29,213 bases of DNA, taken from assembly GCA_902806105.1 (NCBI GenBank), contig CADCVI010000141.1:1-29213 (forward strand), read 5' to 3'. The DNA comes from an uncultured Rubrobacteraceae bacterium. Its GTDB lineage: Bacteria > Actinomycetota > Rubrobacteria > Rubrobacterales > Rubrobacteraceae. The stretch's first letter is position 1; each line of letters begins with the position of its first letter. Position numbers and translations under genes: made by a program. Under the pieces are notes generated by a model that was given only the letters and a program-made list of their open reading frames with translations, was not told the origin of the DNA and did not search any database. Positions 13,049 through 20,503 of this stretch are shown piece by piece.

Positions 13049-13891
13049 GACGCCCGCCCCCGTTAGGTCCTCGCGCATCCGGCGGGCCGCGTCCCGTGCC
13101 GCCGCCCTGTAGTCCCCCTCCGGCGCCCCCTCGAACGCGCGGATGATGCCCCGGCTGCTGTTGACGAGCACGCCGGCGCCGCGCTCGTCGAGCAGCGCCC
13201 GCACGCCCGCCGCATCTCCGCTCTGCGCCCCGTAGCCGGGCGAGAGGAAGAGGGCGCCCGGCAGGAGCTCGCGGACCCGCCGCCCGAGGGCCGGACGGGT
13301 CGCGCCCACGACGGCGCCCGCGTCCCCGTAGCCGGAGGAGCCTCTCCGGCCCAGCCCCTCGACCAGGCGGGCGGCGGCCTCGTACAGCGGCGGTTCGGAG
13401 GCGGCCTGGATGGCCCCGGCGGACGGGTTGGAGGTAGCGACGAGCACGAAGGCCCCGCCGCCGCGCCCGAGCTTGCGCACCTCGTCGAGAAACGGCGAGA
13501 CGGCGTCCTCGCCCATGTAGGGGTTGACGGTGACGGAGGTCGCGCCGTAGACGGAGAGGTGGGCCTCGGCGTAGGCGGCGGCTACGGGACCGATATCCCC
13601 ACGCTTCACGTCCGCTATCGTCGGGAGATCCAGGTCGCGCGCGGCGCGCAGCACCTCGGCGTAGACCGCCGCCCCCTCGGGCCCCAGCCGCTCGAAGTAC
13701 GCCGACTGAAGCTTGACGGCCGCGGCGCACGGCTCGACGGCTTCGAGGACGCCGAGGCAGAGCTCGCGGGCCGCGAGGTGCGGCGGCAGGCCCTGGCGCG
13801 CTATCTCCGGCGGCAGGTGACCCGGGTCGGGGTCGAGGCCCACGACGACGGCGCTCCCCTTCCGGCGGGCGGACTCGACGAGGGCGTCCAC
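13040..13891 (-). CDS. pyrF: Orotidine 5'-phosphate decarboxylase (PyrF type 2)
   Basis: A 283-residue enzyme converting OMP to UMP, the last step of de novo pyrimidine synthesis. The longer type 2 architecture is clear: N-terminal VVVGLDPDPGHLP, substrate-contacting KLQSAYFE, catalytic DVKRGDIG (D-x-K-x-x-D-I tetrad, about residues 93-100), VNPYMGEDAV, FVLVATSNPSA and the C-terminal SPGYGAQ and NSSRGII phosphate-binding parts. The GTG start at 13891 lacks a good ribosome site. The HU terminator sits only about 26 bases upstream, so expression may depend on readthrough or a promoter I cannot see. pyrE lies two genes upstream on the same strand. Confidence 0.93.
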   Translation of the reverse strand: MDALVESARRKGSAVVVGLDPDPGHLPPEIARQGLPPHLAARELCLGVLEAVEPCAAAVKLQSAYFERLGPEGAAVYAEVLRAARDLDLPTIADVKRGDIGPVAAAYAEAHLSVYGATSVTVNPYMGEDAVSPFLDEVRKLGRGGGAFVLVATSNPSAGAIQAASEPPLYEAAARLVEGLGRRGSSGYGDAGAVVGATRPALGRRVRELLPGALFLSPGYGAQSGDAAGVRALLDERGAGVLVNSSRGIIRAFEGAPEGDYRAAARDAARRMREDLTGAGVRV

Positions 13892-13916
13892 TACGGCAGG
13901 AGAGCGGCGGCGGACA

Positions 13917-13950
13917 GCAAAAAGCCGCGGGCCGTGTGGGCCCGCGGCTC
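13917..13950 (-). terminator. Rho-independent terminator of the HU gene
   Basis: On the minus strand, perfect 11-bp arms AGCCGCGGGCC/GGCCCGCGGCT (13924-13950) with a five-base loop are followed directly by a T run (TTTTTT including 13919-13923). It begins about 32 bases after the HU stop and is the most textbook terminator in the window. Confidence 0.9.
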
Positions 13951-13981
13951 GAAGGTTCGCCGCGCGAGAAGCTTCAGATCG

Positions 13982-14254
13982 TTACCGGATCGCTTCTTTG
14001 AGAGCGTTGCCGGCGGTGAACTTCGGCACCTTGGAGGCGGCGATGTTCATCTTCTCCTTCGTCTGCGGGTTGATGCCCTCGCGGGCCTCGCGCTTCTGCA
14101 CGTAGAACTTGCCGAAGCCCGTGATCTGGACCTCCCCGTCGCCCTTGAGGGCGTCGGTTACGACCCCCTGGAACGCCTCGAAGAAACGCTGGGCGTCCCC
14201 CCGGGAGGAGTTGGCCTCGTCGGCTATCTTCTGGATCAACTCGGTCTTGTTCAT
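13982..14254 (-). CDS. HU family DNA-binding protein
   Basis: A 90-residue histone-like nucleoid protein that bends and compacts DNA. The sequence is canonical: MNKTELIQKIADEA, the dimer core FFEAFQGVVTDALKGDGEVQITGFGKF, the DNA-binding arm REAREGINPQTKEKMNI and SKVPKFTAGNALKEAI at the end. There is no lysine-rich C-terminal tail like that of mycobacterial HupB, so this is the short bacterial form. It has its own strong promoter (14309-14337) and a strong terminator (13917-13950), making it an independent unit between pyrE and pyrF. GGAGG stands upstream of the ATG. Confidence 0.95.
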   Translation of the reverse strand: MNKTELIQKIADEANSSRGDAQRFFEAFQGVVTDALKGDGEVQITGFGKFYVQKREAREGINPQTKEKMNIAASKVPKFTAGNALKEAIR

Positions 14255-14308
14255 CTCTCCGTTGCCTCCTTGAACGCTTGCCGTACTGGCCTCCCGGATA
14301 CCCCGGGG

Positions 14309-14337
14309 AATATACCAAAGGCCAAGATGTGCCTCAA
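14309..14337 (-). promoter_or_regulatory. HU gene promoter overlapping the pyrE stop codon
   Basis: On the minus strand, -35 TTGAGG (14332-14337) and -10 TATATT (14309-14314) with a 17-base spacer. The -35 contains the TGA stop of pyrE (14334-14336). The predicted start near 14302 gives a leader of about 48 bases. Confidence 0.7.
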
Positions 14338-14861
14338 TCCCTGTTTTCGGGCACTATATCTCGGAGCCCGAGCAGGGCCTCGAACGGGTAGGGACCGAGG
14401 CGCGGCGCGCGCTCTTCCCTCCGGTCGAGGACGGCTACTATACCTGCTATCTCGATTCCTTCACCCCCGAGTACCTCCGCTGCCCTCAAAACCTGGGTCC
14501 CCGTCGTGACCACGTCCTCCACCAGGACTACCTTCTCGCCGGGCCCGAGGCGGCCTTCTATCGCGCGCCCCGCGTTCGCCCCGTAGTCCTTCGTCCCCTT
14601 GCGGACGATGACGTAGGGCAGCCCGGTCTCAAGCGCCGTCGCCGCCACGAGCGGCACCGCGCCCAGTTCGACCCCGGCGAGCTTCGTCGTGCCGTCGGGG
14701 AGCTTTGCGGCGAGCCCGCGCGCAAGGTCCCGCAGAAGCCCGGGCTCCGTCGAGAAGAGGTACTTGTCCACGTAGAAGCGGCTGCGCTGGCCGCTGGAGA
14801 GGACGAAGTCGCCCTCCAGGAGTGCGGCCTCGCGGACGCGCGCGGCGAGCGAGCCTGCCAC
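14334..14861 (-). CDS. pyrE: Orotate phosphoribosyltransferase
   Basis: A 175-residue enzyme joining orotate and PRPP to OMP in de novo pyrimidine synthesis, the step before PyrF. The PRPP-binding motif VVLVEDVVTTGTQ is intact (about residues 110-122). The N-terminal FVLSSGQRSRFYVDKY contains the S-G-x-x-S-x-x-Y-x-D-x-[KR] segment of the family, and the flexible catalytic loop is RKGTKDYGANAGRAIEG. The GTG start at 14861 has GGGAGG four bases upstream and follows the coiled-coil gene stop by one base, so the two are tightly coupled. Confidence 0.95.
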   Translation of the reverse strand: MAGSLAARVREAALLEGDFVLSSGQRSRFYVDKYLFSTEPGLLRDLARGLAAKLPDGTTKLAGVELGAVPLVAATALETGLPYVIVRKGTKDYGANAGRAIEGRLGPGEKVVLVEDVVTTGTQVLRAAEVLGGEGIEIAGIVAVLDRREERAPRLGPYPFEALLGLRDIVPENRD

Positions 14862-14862
14862 C

Positions 14863-15174
14863 CTACCTCCCCCCGCCCCGCGGCCTCTCCATGTCCTCCA
14901 GGGCCTTGTCGAAGGGTCCGAAGTCGACCTCGCGGAGGAGGTCGCCGAGCTCCCGGGCCTCCCTCTCGGAGGCCTCGATGCCGCGCGCTATCCGCGCGTT
15001 GACCTCGGCGAGAAGGGCGGTTGCCTCTTCGAGAACGTCCGGGATACCGCCGTCCGGGACGGTCTCGAGGCTCTCCGCAAGCTTCTCCAGGCGCGCTAGC
15101 TTCTCCTCCACGACGGCGAGGTCCGCGCCGCCTTGTGCTCTCTCGGGCTCCATTGGGGCGCGATCATACATCAT
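14863..15174 (-). CDS. Small coiled-coil protein (weak XseB resemblance)
   Basis: A 103-residue, mostly helical soluble protein I cannot place firmly. Residues about 25-90 form heptad-rich helices (EEKLARLEKLAESLE, then LEEATALLAEVNARIARGIEASEREARELGDLL). The first part resembles the exonuclease VII small subunit (XseB) pattern, but the gene neighbours are not xseA and the linker differs, so this is only a suggestion. The ATG at 15174 overlaps the preceding membrane protein gene by 11 bases; an internal ATG at 15153 is an alternative start. pyrE begins one base after its stop. Confidence 0.6.
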   Translation of the reverse strand: MMYDRAPMEPERAQGGADLAVVEEKLARLEKLAESLETVPDGGIPDVLEEATALLAEVNARIARGIEASEREARELGDLLREVDFGPFDKALEDMERPRGGGR

Positions 15175-15415
15175 CGACCTCGCCGTTTCGGCCCTTCTCC
15201 GCGCTCCTGGCGCGGTTCCTGGAGGCCGTGCTGCCGAGCACGGCGCCGAGGACGCCGGCGATCAAGAGGCAGGCCAGGAGCGGCAAGCCGCCCCCGATAA
15301 CGTAGCCGTACCCCGCCCGAAGGAGCAGAAAGGAGGCGACGCCGGCGGCCACGACGACGAGAGGGATGGTGCAGACCAGGACGAGGAGCAGGGTGAGAGG
15401 GCGCGCGTTCCCCAC
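15164..15415 (-). CDS. Small two-helix membrane protein
   Basis: An 83-residue protein with two hydrophobic segments (about residues 7-32 and 38-62) joined by a short loop containing RAGYGYV, and a basic, then acidic cytoplasmic tail (STASRNRARSAEKGRNGEVDDV). I do not recognise a family. The GTG start lies three bases after the stop of the CsoR-like gene, and the 3' end overlaps the coiled-coil gene by 11 bases, so it belongs to the murE-pyrE row. Confidence 0.6.
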   Translation of the reverse strand: MGNARPLTLLLVLVCTIPLVVVAAGVASFLLLRAGYGYVIGGGLPLLACLLIAGVLGAVLGSTASRNRARSAEKGRNGEVDDV

Positions 15416-15418
15416 TGC

Positions 15419-15679
15419 TTACTTCACCACGCGGTCGATGGCCTTGATCAGGTCCTTCACGAGGTCTTCGGAGGCCCCGTCGTCGCCCGCGCGCTCCTCC
15501 ACGAAGTCCTTCAGGAGGACGGTGTTGATGCGCCGGATCGCCGCGAAGATCGCGTTGGTCTGCTGCACGACGTCGGTGTAGGCGACGTCCCCGCCCTCGA
15601 CCATCTTCGTGACGCCCCGGACGTGCCCCTCGACGCTCCTCAAGCGCCGGACGACGTCCGCCTTGGTCGATTCCTGCAA
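15419..15679 (-). CDS. CsoR/FrmR-family (DUF156) repressor lacking the metal-binding cysteines
   Basis: An 86-residue all-helical protein of the CsoR/RcnR/FrmR family, whose members are tetrameric repressors released from DNA by metal ions or reactive electrophiles. The family core is clear: ADVVRRLRSVEGHVRGVTKMVE, then DVVQQTNAIFAAIRRINTVLLKDFVEE. The ligand Cys normally in the Y-C-x-D-[VI]-L motif is Tyr here (AYTDVV), and the His-x-x-x-Cys pair of helix 2 (EHLRHC in relatives) reads DFVEER. The whole protein has no cysteine, so classical Cu(I) or formaldehyde sensing is not possible. I chose the TTG at 15679, six bases after the murE stop, because it gives a family-length protein; starts further upstream overlap murE. 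Confidence 0.75.
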   Translation of the reverse strand: MQESTKADVVRRLRSVEGHVRGVTKMVEGGDVAYTDVVQQTNAIFAAIRRINTVLLKDFVEERAGDDGASEDLVKDLIKAIDRVVK

Positions 15680-15684
15680 AAGCC

Positions 15685-17175
15685 CTACCCGCCCTTCCCT
15701 GTTTCGCGTTCCGCCAGAAGCTCCCGGACGACGCTCGCGTCGTGGAAGCATACGTCACCCTCCGGGAGATGCTGCACCCTCTCGTGCCCCTTGCCCGCCA
15801 CCACGACCACGTCCCCGGCCCTCGCCTCCCGCAGAGCCCGCCCTATCGCCTCCCTCCGGTCTAGCACGACCTCGTGGACCCCGGGACCACCCCTCGCCCC
15901 CGCCACGACCTCCCGGGCGATCTTCGCCGGGTCCTCCGTGTAGGCATCGTCCGTCGTCACGACGCCGAGGTCCGCGAGGCGCGCCGCAACCTTCCCCATG
16001 AGCGGGCGCTTCGCCCCGTCCCGGTCCCCGGCGGCGCCGTAGACGCAGATCACGCGCCCCGAAGTGCGGCCCGCGACCTCCCGGGCAACCTCCAGTACGG
16101 CCTCCAGCCCGGCGTCGGTGTGGGCGTAGTCCACGATCACCTCGAAGCCGACCATTTCGGATGGGGCGACCCTCTCGAACCGGCCCGGCACCTGCGGCAT
16201 CCCCGCGACCGCCCGCCGGATCTCCTCCCCCCCGACGCCGAGCGCGAGCGCGAGCGACGCGGCACCCGCCACGTTCTCGACGTTGTACCCGCCGAGCAAC
16301 GGGCTCTCGAGGTCCAGGGTACCCCCGGGGTGGCGGATCGAGAACGCCGTCCCCCCGTTCCCCCCGGCCCTCACGTCCCCGACCCGGTAGTCCGCCCCCT
16401 CCGCGAGGCCGAAGGTCGACACCCCTTCCACCTCTTCGGCGATGCGGCGTCCGTGCGCGTCGTCGGCGTTGGCGAGCTTGGGCCCCTCGGCCCACAGGAG
16501 AAGCTCGCGCTTGGCGCGGTAGTACTCCTCCATGGAACCGTGCAGGTCGAGGTGGTCGCGGGTGAGGTTGGTGAAGAGGGCGCCGCGAAAGCGGGTGCCC
16601 GCGACGCGCTTGAGGGCCACCCCGTGCGAGGAGACCTCGACGACGGCGTGGCGCACGCCCCGGTCGAGCATCTCGCGCAGCGTCCCCTGCACCTCGACGG
16701 ACTCCGGGGTGGTGCGCACGGACGGTCGGCGCATCCCGCCAGAGATCACCTCCGCCGTCGTCATCAGGCCGCAGCTCTCCCCCCCGTACGCCTCGGCCAG
16801 GATGGCGTGCAGAGCGTAGGAGGTGGTGGTCTTGCCGTTCGTGCCGGTGATGCCGTGGACCATCATCCCTGCGGACGGGTCATCGAAGACGGCGCGCGAA
16901 AGCTCCGCCAGGGCCTCCCTAGCATCCGCTACGACGACCACGGGGGCGCCGTCGAGGTCCGGCGGGACGCCCTCCGCCACGACCAGCGTGGCACCGCGCG
17001 CGAGGGCATCGGGGACGAAAGACGTACCGTCGTGCTTCATGCCGGGGACGGCGACGAAGGCCGAGCCGGGCCGCGCCAGCCGGGAATCGTGCGTCACCCC
17101 GTTCACGCCCGTAACCCCTGCGGGCGGCTCCTCCCCAAGCAGTTCCATCAGGCGTCTTCGGTCCAGGAAAACCAC
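15685..17175 (-). CDS. murE: UDP-N-acetylmuramoyl-tripeptide synthetase (MurE)
   Basis: A 496-residue Mur ligase that adds the third, diamino, residue to UDP-MurNAc-L-Ala-D-Glu with ATP in the cytoplasm. The UDP-binding N-terminus contains GVTHDSRLARPGSAFVAVPG. The ATP loop is GITGTNGKTTT (about residues 108-118), then EVSSHGVALKRV and TNLTRDHLDLHGSMEEYYRAK with the carbamylated lysine. The C-terminal domain has VDYAHTDAGLEAVL and AGKGHERVQ. At the substrate-selecting position, where meso-diaminopimelate ligases carry DNPR, this protein reads DDAY (409-412) followed by TEDP. That argues against a standard DAP enzyme. The GTG start at 17175 has GAGG very close; an in-frame ATG at 17148 is possible. 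No other mur genes follow, which is unusual. Confidence 0.92.
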   Translation of the reverse strand: MVFLDRRRLMELLGEEPPAGVTGVNGVTHDSRLARPGSAFVAVPGMKHDGTSFVPDALARGATLVVAEGVPPDLDGAPVVVVADAREALAELSRAVFDDPSAGMMVHGITGTNGKTTTSYALHAILAEAYGGESCGLMTTAEVISGGMRRPSVRTTPESVEVQGTLREMLDRGVRHAVVEVSSHGVALKRVAGTRFRGALFTNLTRDHLDLHGSMEEYYRAKRELLLWAEGPKLANADDAHGRRIAEEVEGVSTFGLAEGADYRVGDVRAGGNGGTAFSIRHPGGTLDLESPLLGGYNVENVAGAASLALALGVGGEEIRRAVAGMPQVPGRFERVAPSEMVGFEVIVDYAHTDAGLEAVLEVAREVAGRTSGRVICVYGAAGDRDGAKRPLMGKVAARLADLGVVTTDDAYTEDPAKIAREVVAGARGGPGVHEVVLDRREAIGRALREARAGDVVVVAGKGHERVQHLPEGDVCFHDASVVRELLAERETGKGG

Positions 17176-17246
17176 GCCTCGTAGTGTAGCAAGGGCCGCC
17201 GCGGGTACGTGACAAACTAGGTATGGGCGGAAGAATGTGCCTGGAG

Positions 17247-17272
17247 ATTAGTGTAAATGAGATTACTCTAAT
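17247..17272. promoter_or_regulatory. Inverted repeat between murE and sigA
   Basis: ATTAGTGTAA and TTACTCTAAT form 10-bp arms with one mismatch around a six-base spacer, 72 bases upstream of murE and 140 upstream of sigA. The repeat is AT-rich in a GC-rich setting and looks like a dimeric repressor or activator site. The rest of 17176-17411 has no promoter with convincing -35/-10 spacing that I can defend. A TACACT (minus, 17183-17188) seven bases before the murE GTG is a possible -10. Confidence 0.4.
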
Positions 17273-17411
17273 CCCCGGGCTCCTCCATTTGTGGGGTGTG
17301 TTACCCTACCCGGGTTATTTTTTACAGAGTTTTCACAGGTAAGCAGGGCCTTGTTAGCGCTGGGGGGCGTAGCCTTCGCTTGTGTCTGGATTACGGTAAG
17401 AAAGGGGATTG

Positions 17412-18515
17412 ATGTCCACCGAAAACGCGTCGATTGCGACAGAGCGGACCGACGAGCTTCTAACCCGGGCCAGAAGCCAGGGTTTCGTAAGCACCGATGA
17501 CGTCACCGATCTGTTGCAGGAGGGGGAGCTTTCGGCGGCAGAGGTCGAAGAGTTCTACGCAACGCTCGAGGAGGAGGCCATCCCCCTCGTCGAGGGTGAT
17601 GCCCAGGAGGCTGGCGTAGCGCCGGCCGCCGCAGCGAGCGGGGCTTCCGTACCGGAGACGCCGGCGGTCCAGATCGCGCACGCAGTGGCCACGGGCGACT
17701 CCATCAGGATGTATCTCGCGGAGATAGGAAGGGTCAGGCTGCTCACGCACGCCGACGAGATCCGGCTCGCCAAGGGCATCGCCCGCGGCTGCAAGAGGAG
17801 CAAGGACCGCCTCGTCGAGGCGAACCTCAGGCTCGTCGTCTCCATCGCCAAAAAGTACCGCAACCGCGGCGTCTCGTTTCTGGACCTCATCCAGGAGGGG
17901 AACCTCGGGCTCATCCGGGCGGCCGAGAAGTTCGACCACACCAAGGGCTACAAGTTCTCGACGTACGCGACGTGGTGGATCCGCCAGGCCATAACCCGCG
18001 CCATCGCGGACAAGGGGCGCACCATTCGCATCCCCGTCCACATGGTCGAGAAGGTCAACAAGTTCCACAGGACGCACCGCCGGATGACCCAGTCGCTCGG
18101 CCGCGAGCCCTCGGACGAGGAGATCTCGAAGGAGCTGGAGGTGCCGGTAGACGAGATCCTCAGGCTCCAGGAGATCAGCCAGAAGGCCATTAGCCTCGAG
18201 ACGCCCGTCGGCGAGGAGGACTCCTCCCAGCTCGGCGACTTCCTAGAGGACGCGACGACCATCACCCCGACGGAGGCCGTCTCCGACGCCCTCCTCAAGG
18301 CGCACCTGCGCGAGGCGCTCGACGAGCTGCCGGAGAGGGAGCGCCAGATTATCGAGCTGCGCTTCGGGATGAAGGACGACAGGCCCCGCACCCTCGAAGA
18401 GGTGGGCCGCGAGTTCGACATCACCCGCGAGCGCGTGCGCCAGATCCAGATGAAGACCCTCAACCTCCTGCGCGAGCAGCGCCGCACCCAGAACCTCCGT
18501 GAGTATCTCCGGTAG
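17412..18515 (+). CDS. sigA: Primary sigma factor (RpoD/SigA)
   Basis: A 367-residue group 1 or 2 sigma-70 protein. Region 1.2 is [28 protein letters not shown] (near residues 95-122). Region 2 is [20 protein letters not shown]...[38 protein letters not shown]. Region 3 is [14 protein letters not shown]...[15 protein letters not shown]. Region 4 is [15 protein letters not shown]...[28 protein letters not shown], with the end QNLREYLR. An N-terminal part of about 90 residues, including [20 protein letters not shown], matches the region 1.1 type of housekeeping sigma factors. The ATG at 17412 with AAAGGGG upstream is preferred over the overlapping TTG at 17409. The next gene overlaps it by 17 bases. 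Confidence 0.93.
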   Translation: MSTENASIATERTDELLTRARSQGFVSTDDVTDLLQEGELSAAEVEEFYATLEEEAIPLVEGDAQEAGVAPAAAASGASVPETPAVQIAHAVATGDSIRMYLAEIGRVRLLTHADEIRLAKGIARGCKRSKDRLVEANLRLVVSIAKKYRNRGVSFLDLIQEGNLGLIRAAEKFDHTKGYKFSTYATWWIRQAITRAIADKGRTIRIPVHMVEKVNKFHRTHRRMTQSLGREPSDEEISKELEVPVDEILRLQEISQKAISLETPVGEEDSSQLGDFLEDATTITPTEAVSDALLKAHLREALDELPERERQIIELRFGMKDDRPRTLEEVGREFDITRERVRQIQMKTLNLLREQRRTQNLREYLR

Positions 18516-19335
18516 CGTACCCGCGCCCGGGGGCCCCGCGGACGAGAGCCCCGAGAAGCTCGGTCTCTTCGTCCGCGAGCTCGCCAGGGCCGCCGGGGAG
18601 CTGCACCTCTCCCGCCTCGCGAACCCCGGTGAGATCCGGGAGAAGGGCCCCAAGGACCTCGTAACCGAGGTCGACCTCCTCTCCGAGGACCTCCTGATCT
18701 CGCGCATCCAGGAGCGCTACCCGAACGACAACATCCTCTCGGAGGAAGCGGGAGGCGAGATCTCCGCCACGGGACGCACCTGGTTTCTGGACCCCGTCGA
18801 CGGCACGGCGAACTTCGCCCGCGCCAACCCCCTGTTCTGCGCCTGCGTCGCGGTCGCCGAAGGAGACAGGATCCTGCACGCCGCCGTCGCGGCCCCGCGC
18901 CTCGGCGACATCTACCACGCCTCGCTCGGCGAGGGCGCCTTCCGCGAGACGGCCTCCGGCGAGAGCCATCCCCTGCGCGTCGGCAGCGCCGAGAAGCTCG
19001 AAGATTCGTTTGTCGGCGCGGACGTCTCCTACCGCCACGGCAACAATCCCGCCAAAAACAACATCCTCGAAGTCTTCAAGCAGTGCTGGCAGGTCCGCTC
19101 CATAGGCAGCGCGGGTATCCGTGGCGCCTGGCTCGCCGCCGGGTACATCGACGTCTCCATCGGCACCCGCAACACCGCCTGGGACTACGCTCCCACCGCC
19201 CTCCTCGTCTCCGAGGCCGGGGGCCGGGTCACCAACCTCACCGGCGGCCCCTGGACCTACGACGCCGACGGCCTCATCGCCACCAACAACGACGCCCTTC
19301 AGGAAGAGGTCCTGAAGATAGTGGCGGGCGGGTAG
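18499..19335 (+). CDS. Inositol-monophosphatase family protein (SuhB-like)
   Basis: A 278-residue Mg-dependent phosphatase of the IMPase fold. Relatives hydrolyse inositol phosphates, histidinol phosphate, NADP or fructose-1,6-bisphosphate, so the substrate is uncertain. Metal-site motifs are intact: SEEAGG (near 82), DPVDGTANF (98-106) and WDYAP (228-232), plus an IGSAG-type segment before it. Residues 5-25 are a polar, proline-rich extension before the first helix. The GTG start at 18499 lies inside the sigA coding end (17-base overlap), and no ribosome site or better start is visible, so it is probably coupled to sigA translation. A strong hairpin follows the stop. Confidence 0.88.
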   Translation: MSISGSVPAPGGPADESPEKLGLFVRELARAAGELHLSRLANPGEIREKGPKDLVTEVDLLSEDLLISRIQERYPNDNILSEEAGGEISATGRTWFLDPVDGTANFARANPLFCACVAVAEGDRILHAAVAAPRLGDIYHASLGEGAFRETASGESHPLRVGSAEKLEDSFVGADVSYRHGNNPAKNNILEVFKQCWQVRSIGSAGIRGAWLAAGYIDVSIGTRNTAWDYAPTALLVSEAGGRVTNLTGGPWTYDADGLIATNNDALQEEVLKIVAGG

Positions 19336-19355
19336 CGCCTCCCGCTCTGCGGCTC

Positions 19356-19384
19356 CGACGCCGGGGGGCTCTACCCCAGCGTCG
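19356..19384. terminator. Hairpin between convergent phosphatase and cupin genes
   Basis: CGACGC-c-GGGG (19356-19366) pairs with CCCC-a-GCGTCG (19374-19384) around a seven-base loop, one mismatch. A mutually exclusive longer form pairs GGGGGGCT (19363-19370) with AGCCCCCC (19386-19393) plus CCGA/TCGG outside. It lies 20 bases after the phosphatase stop and 24 before the convergent cupin stop. Confidence 0.5.
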
Positions 19385-19407
19385 AAGCCCCCCTCGGAAC
19401 CGTTCGG

Positions 19408-20454
19408 CTACTCGCCGGACTCCCGCGCGTCCCGCTCGACGCTGCAAAGCCTTCGCGCCAGCGAGTAGTCGGTGAGGGTGAGGAAGGACATCCCGACGAC
19501 CCCGGCAAGCGCTCGACCTCTTCGTGATGTGCCGGTCGCCAGGGTCCACGCGTAGACGCCGGAGAGCGCCGCGTTCATCAGGGCCCGTGCCAGCATCCAC
19601 CGCGCACGGTCTCGGCTCAGCAGGAGTGCCGGTCCGACGATGAGGTCGGCCGCGCCCGCCACGCGAGCAAGGCGCAGACGGTCGCCCCACCCCAGAAACG
19701 CCGCGCTGGCGTGAGGCTTCAGCGTCAGGGCGAGCCCCATGCACAAGCTAACCCAGCCGACGACGGCGGCAAGCTCCCGCACCCGCTCGTCGGCCTTGCA
19801 GGGCACCACCCCGTACACCCCCCCGAGCGACGCTCGCTCCACTGCGCCACCCGCTCCGTCCTCGCTAGCGCCAGGGTCGGCGTATCGACGGAAGCTCGTC
19901 TCGTATCCTAGGACTCGCGCCGCCGAGGCGAGCGTCCCGAAGACCGCCGTCTGGGCCCGCAACGGCAGCCCGGGGAGGTACACGTCGGCGGGCTGCATGA
20001 GGAGCCCGAGCTCCAGAGGGTCACGGGGTATCCCGCTTCGGCTGGTCCTGCCGTCCCGCGCCAGGCCGAACGAGGATCGCATGAAATCCTCGAAGCCGCC
20101 CGGTGGACGGACCTCCGCCTCGAAGACCGTCTCCTCGTCGGTGCCGTTCCAGAACCTGTGGACCGTGTACGGGGCTACGAAGGCCGACTCCCCCGGCGCC
20201 AGCACGAGCGGCGGCTCTCCTCCTCCAAGCGCCACGCACAGCCGTCCCGAAACTACCTCGAAACGCTCTGAGAGGGTAGTGTGCAGGTGCGCGGGCGTCC
20301 CCGCCCCGCGGGGCGGCAGCGTGAAGCGCACCCGGGTATACGCACCACCCGTATCACGCGAGGTAGCGAGGAACGTCAGGCGCTCACCGCTCACCGCGTT
20401 ATCGATAGTGTCCCCCGCCCGTACCGCTCCCTCCGCATGCTCGAACTCCCCCAT
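19408..20454 (-). CDS. Cupin domain fused to a membrane domain
   Basis: A 348-residue two-part protein. Residues about 30-120 are a cupin: PPRGAGTPAHLHTTLSERFEVVSGRLCVALG supplies the H-x-H and E metal-ligand pattern, and PGESAFVAPYTVHRFWNGTDE the second motif with its histidine. A linker with PRDPLELGLLMQPADVYLPGLP follows. The last 120 residues contain about three to four hydrophobic segments (AAVVGWVSLCMGLALTL, VAGAADLIVGPALLL, LMNAALSGVYAWTLAT, LAGVVGMSFLTLTDYSLA) resembling DUF4267-like small membrane domains. Function is unknown; small-molecule sensing or oxidation at the membrane is inference. I chose the ATG at 20454, with AGGGG five bases upstream; a GTG at 20478 is possible. It lies 49 bases after the TetR gene and is probably in its operon. 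Confidence 0.75.
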   Translation of the reverse strand: MGEFEHAEGAVRAGDTIDNAVSGERLTFLATSRDTGGAYTRVRFTLPPRGAGTPAHLHTTLSERFEVVSGRLCVALGGGEPPLVLAPGESAFVAPYTVHRFWNGTDEETVFEAEVRPPGGFEDFMRSSFGLARDGRTSRSGIPRDPLELGLLMQPADVYLPGLPLRAQTAVFGTLASAARVLGYETSFRRYADPGASEDGAGGAVERASLGGVYGVVPCKADERVRELAAVVGWVSLCMGLALTLKPHASAAFLGWGDRLRLARVAGAADLIVGPALLLSRDRARWMLARALMNAALSGVYAWTLATGTSRRGRALAGVVGMSFLTLTDYSLARRLCSVERDARESGE

Positions 20455-20503
20455 GCAACCCCTTCCCTCGTTCTCCACGACCCGGCCCCGCAGGCCGAAG
20501 CTT

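Noticed and set aside
14863..15174. Calling the coiled-coil gene xseB
   Set aside because: Only a loose heptad resemblance; no xseA neighbour and the family core is not convincing.
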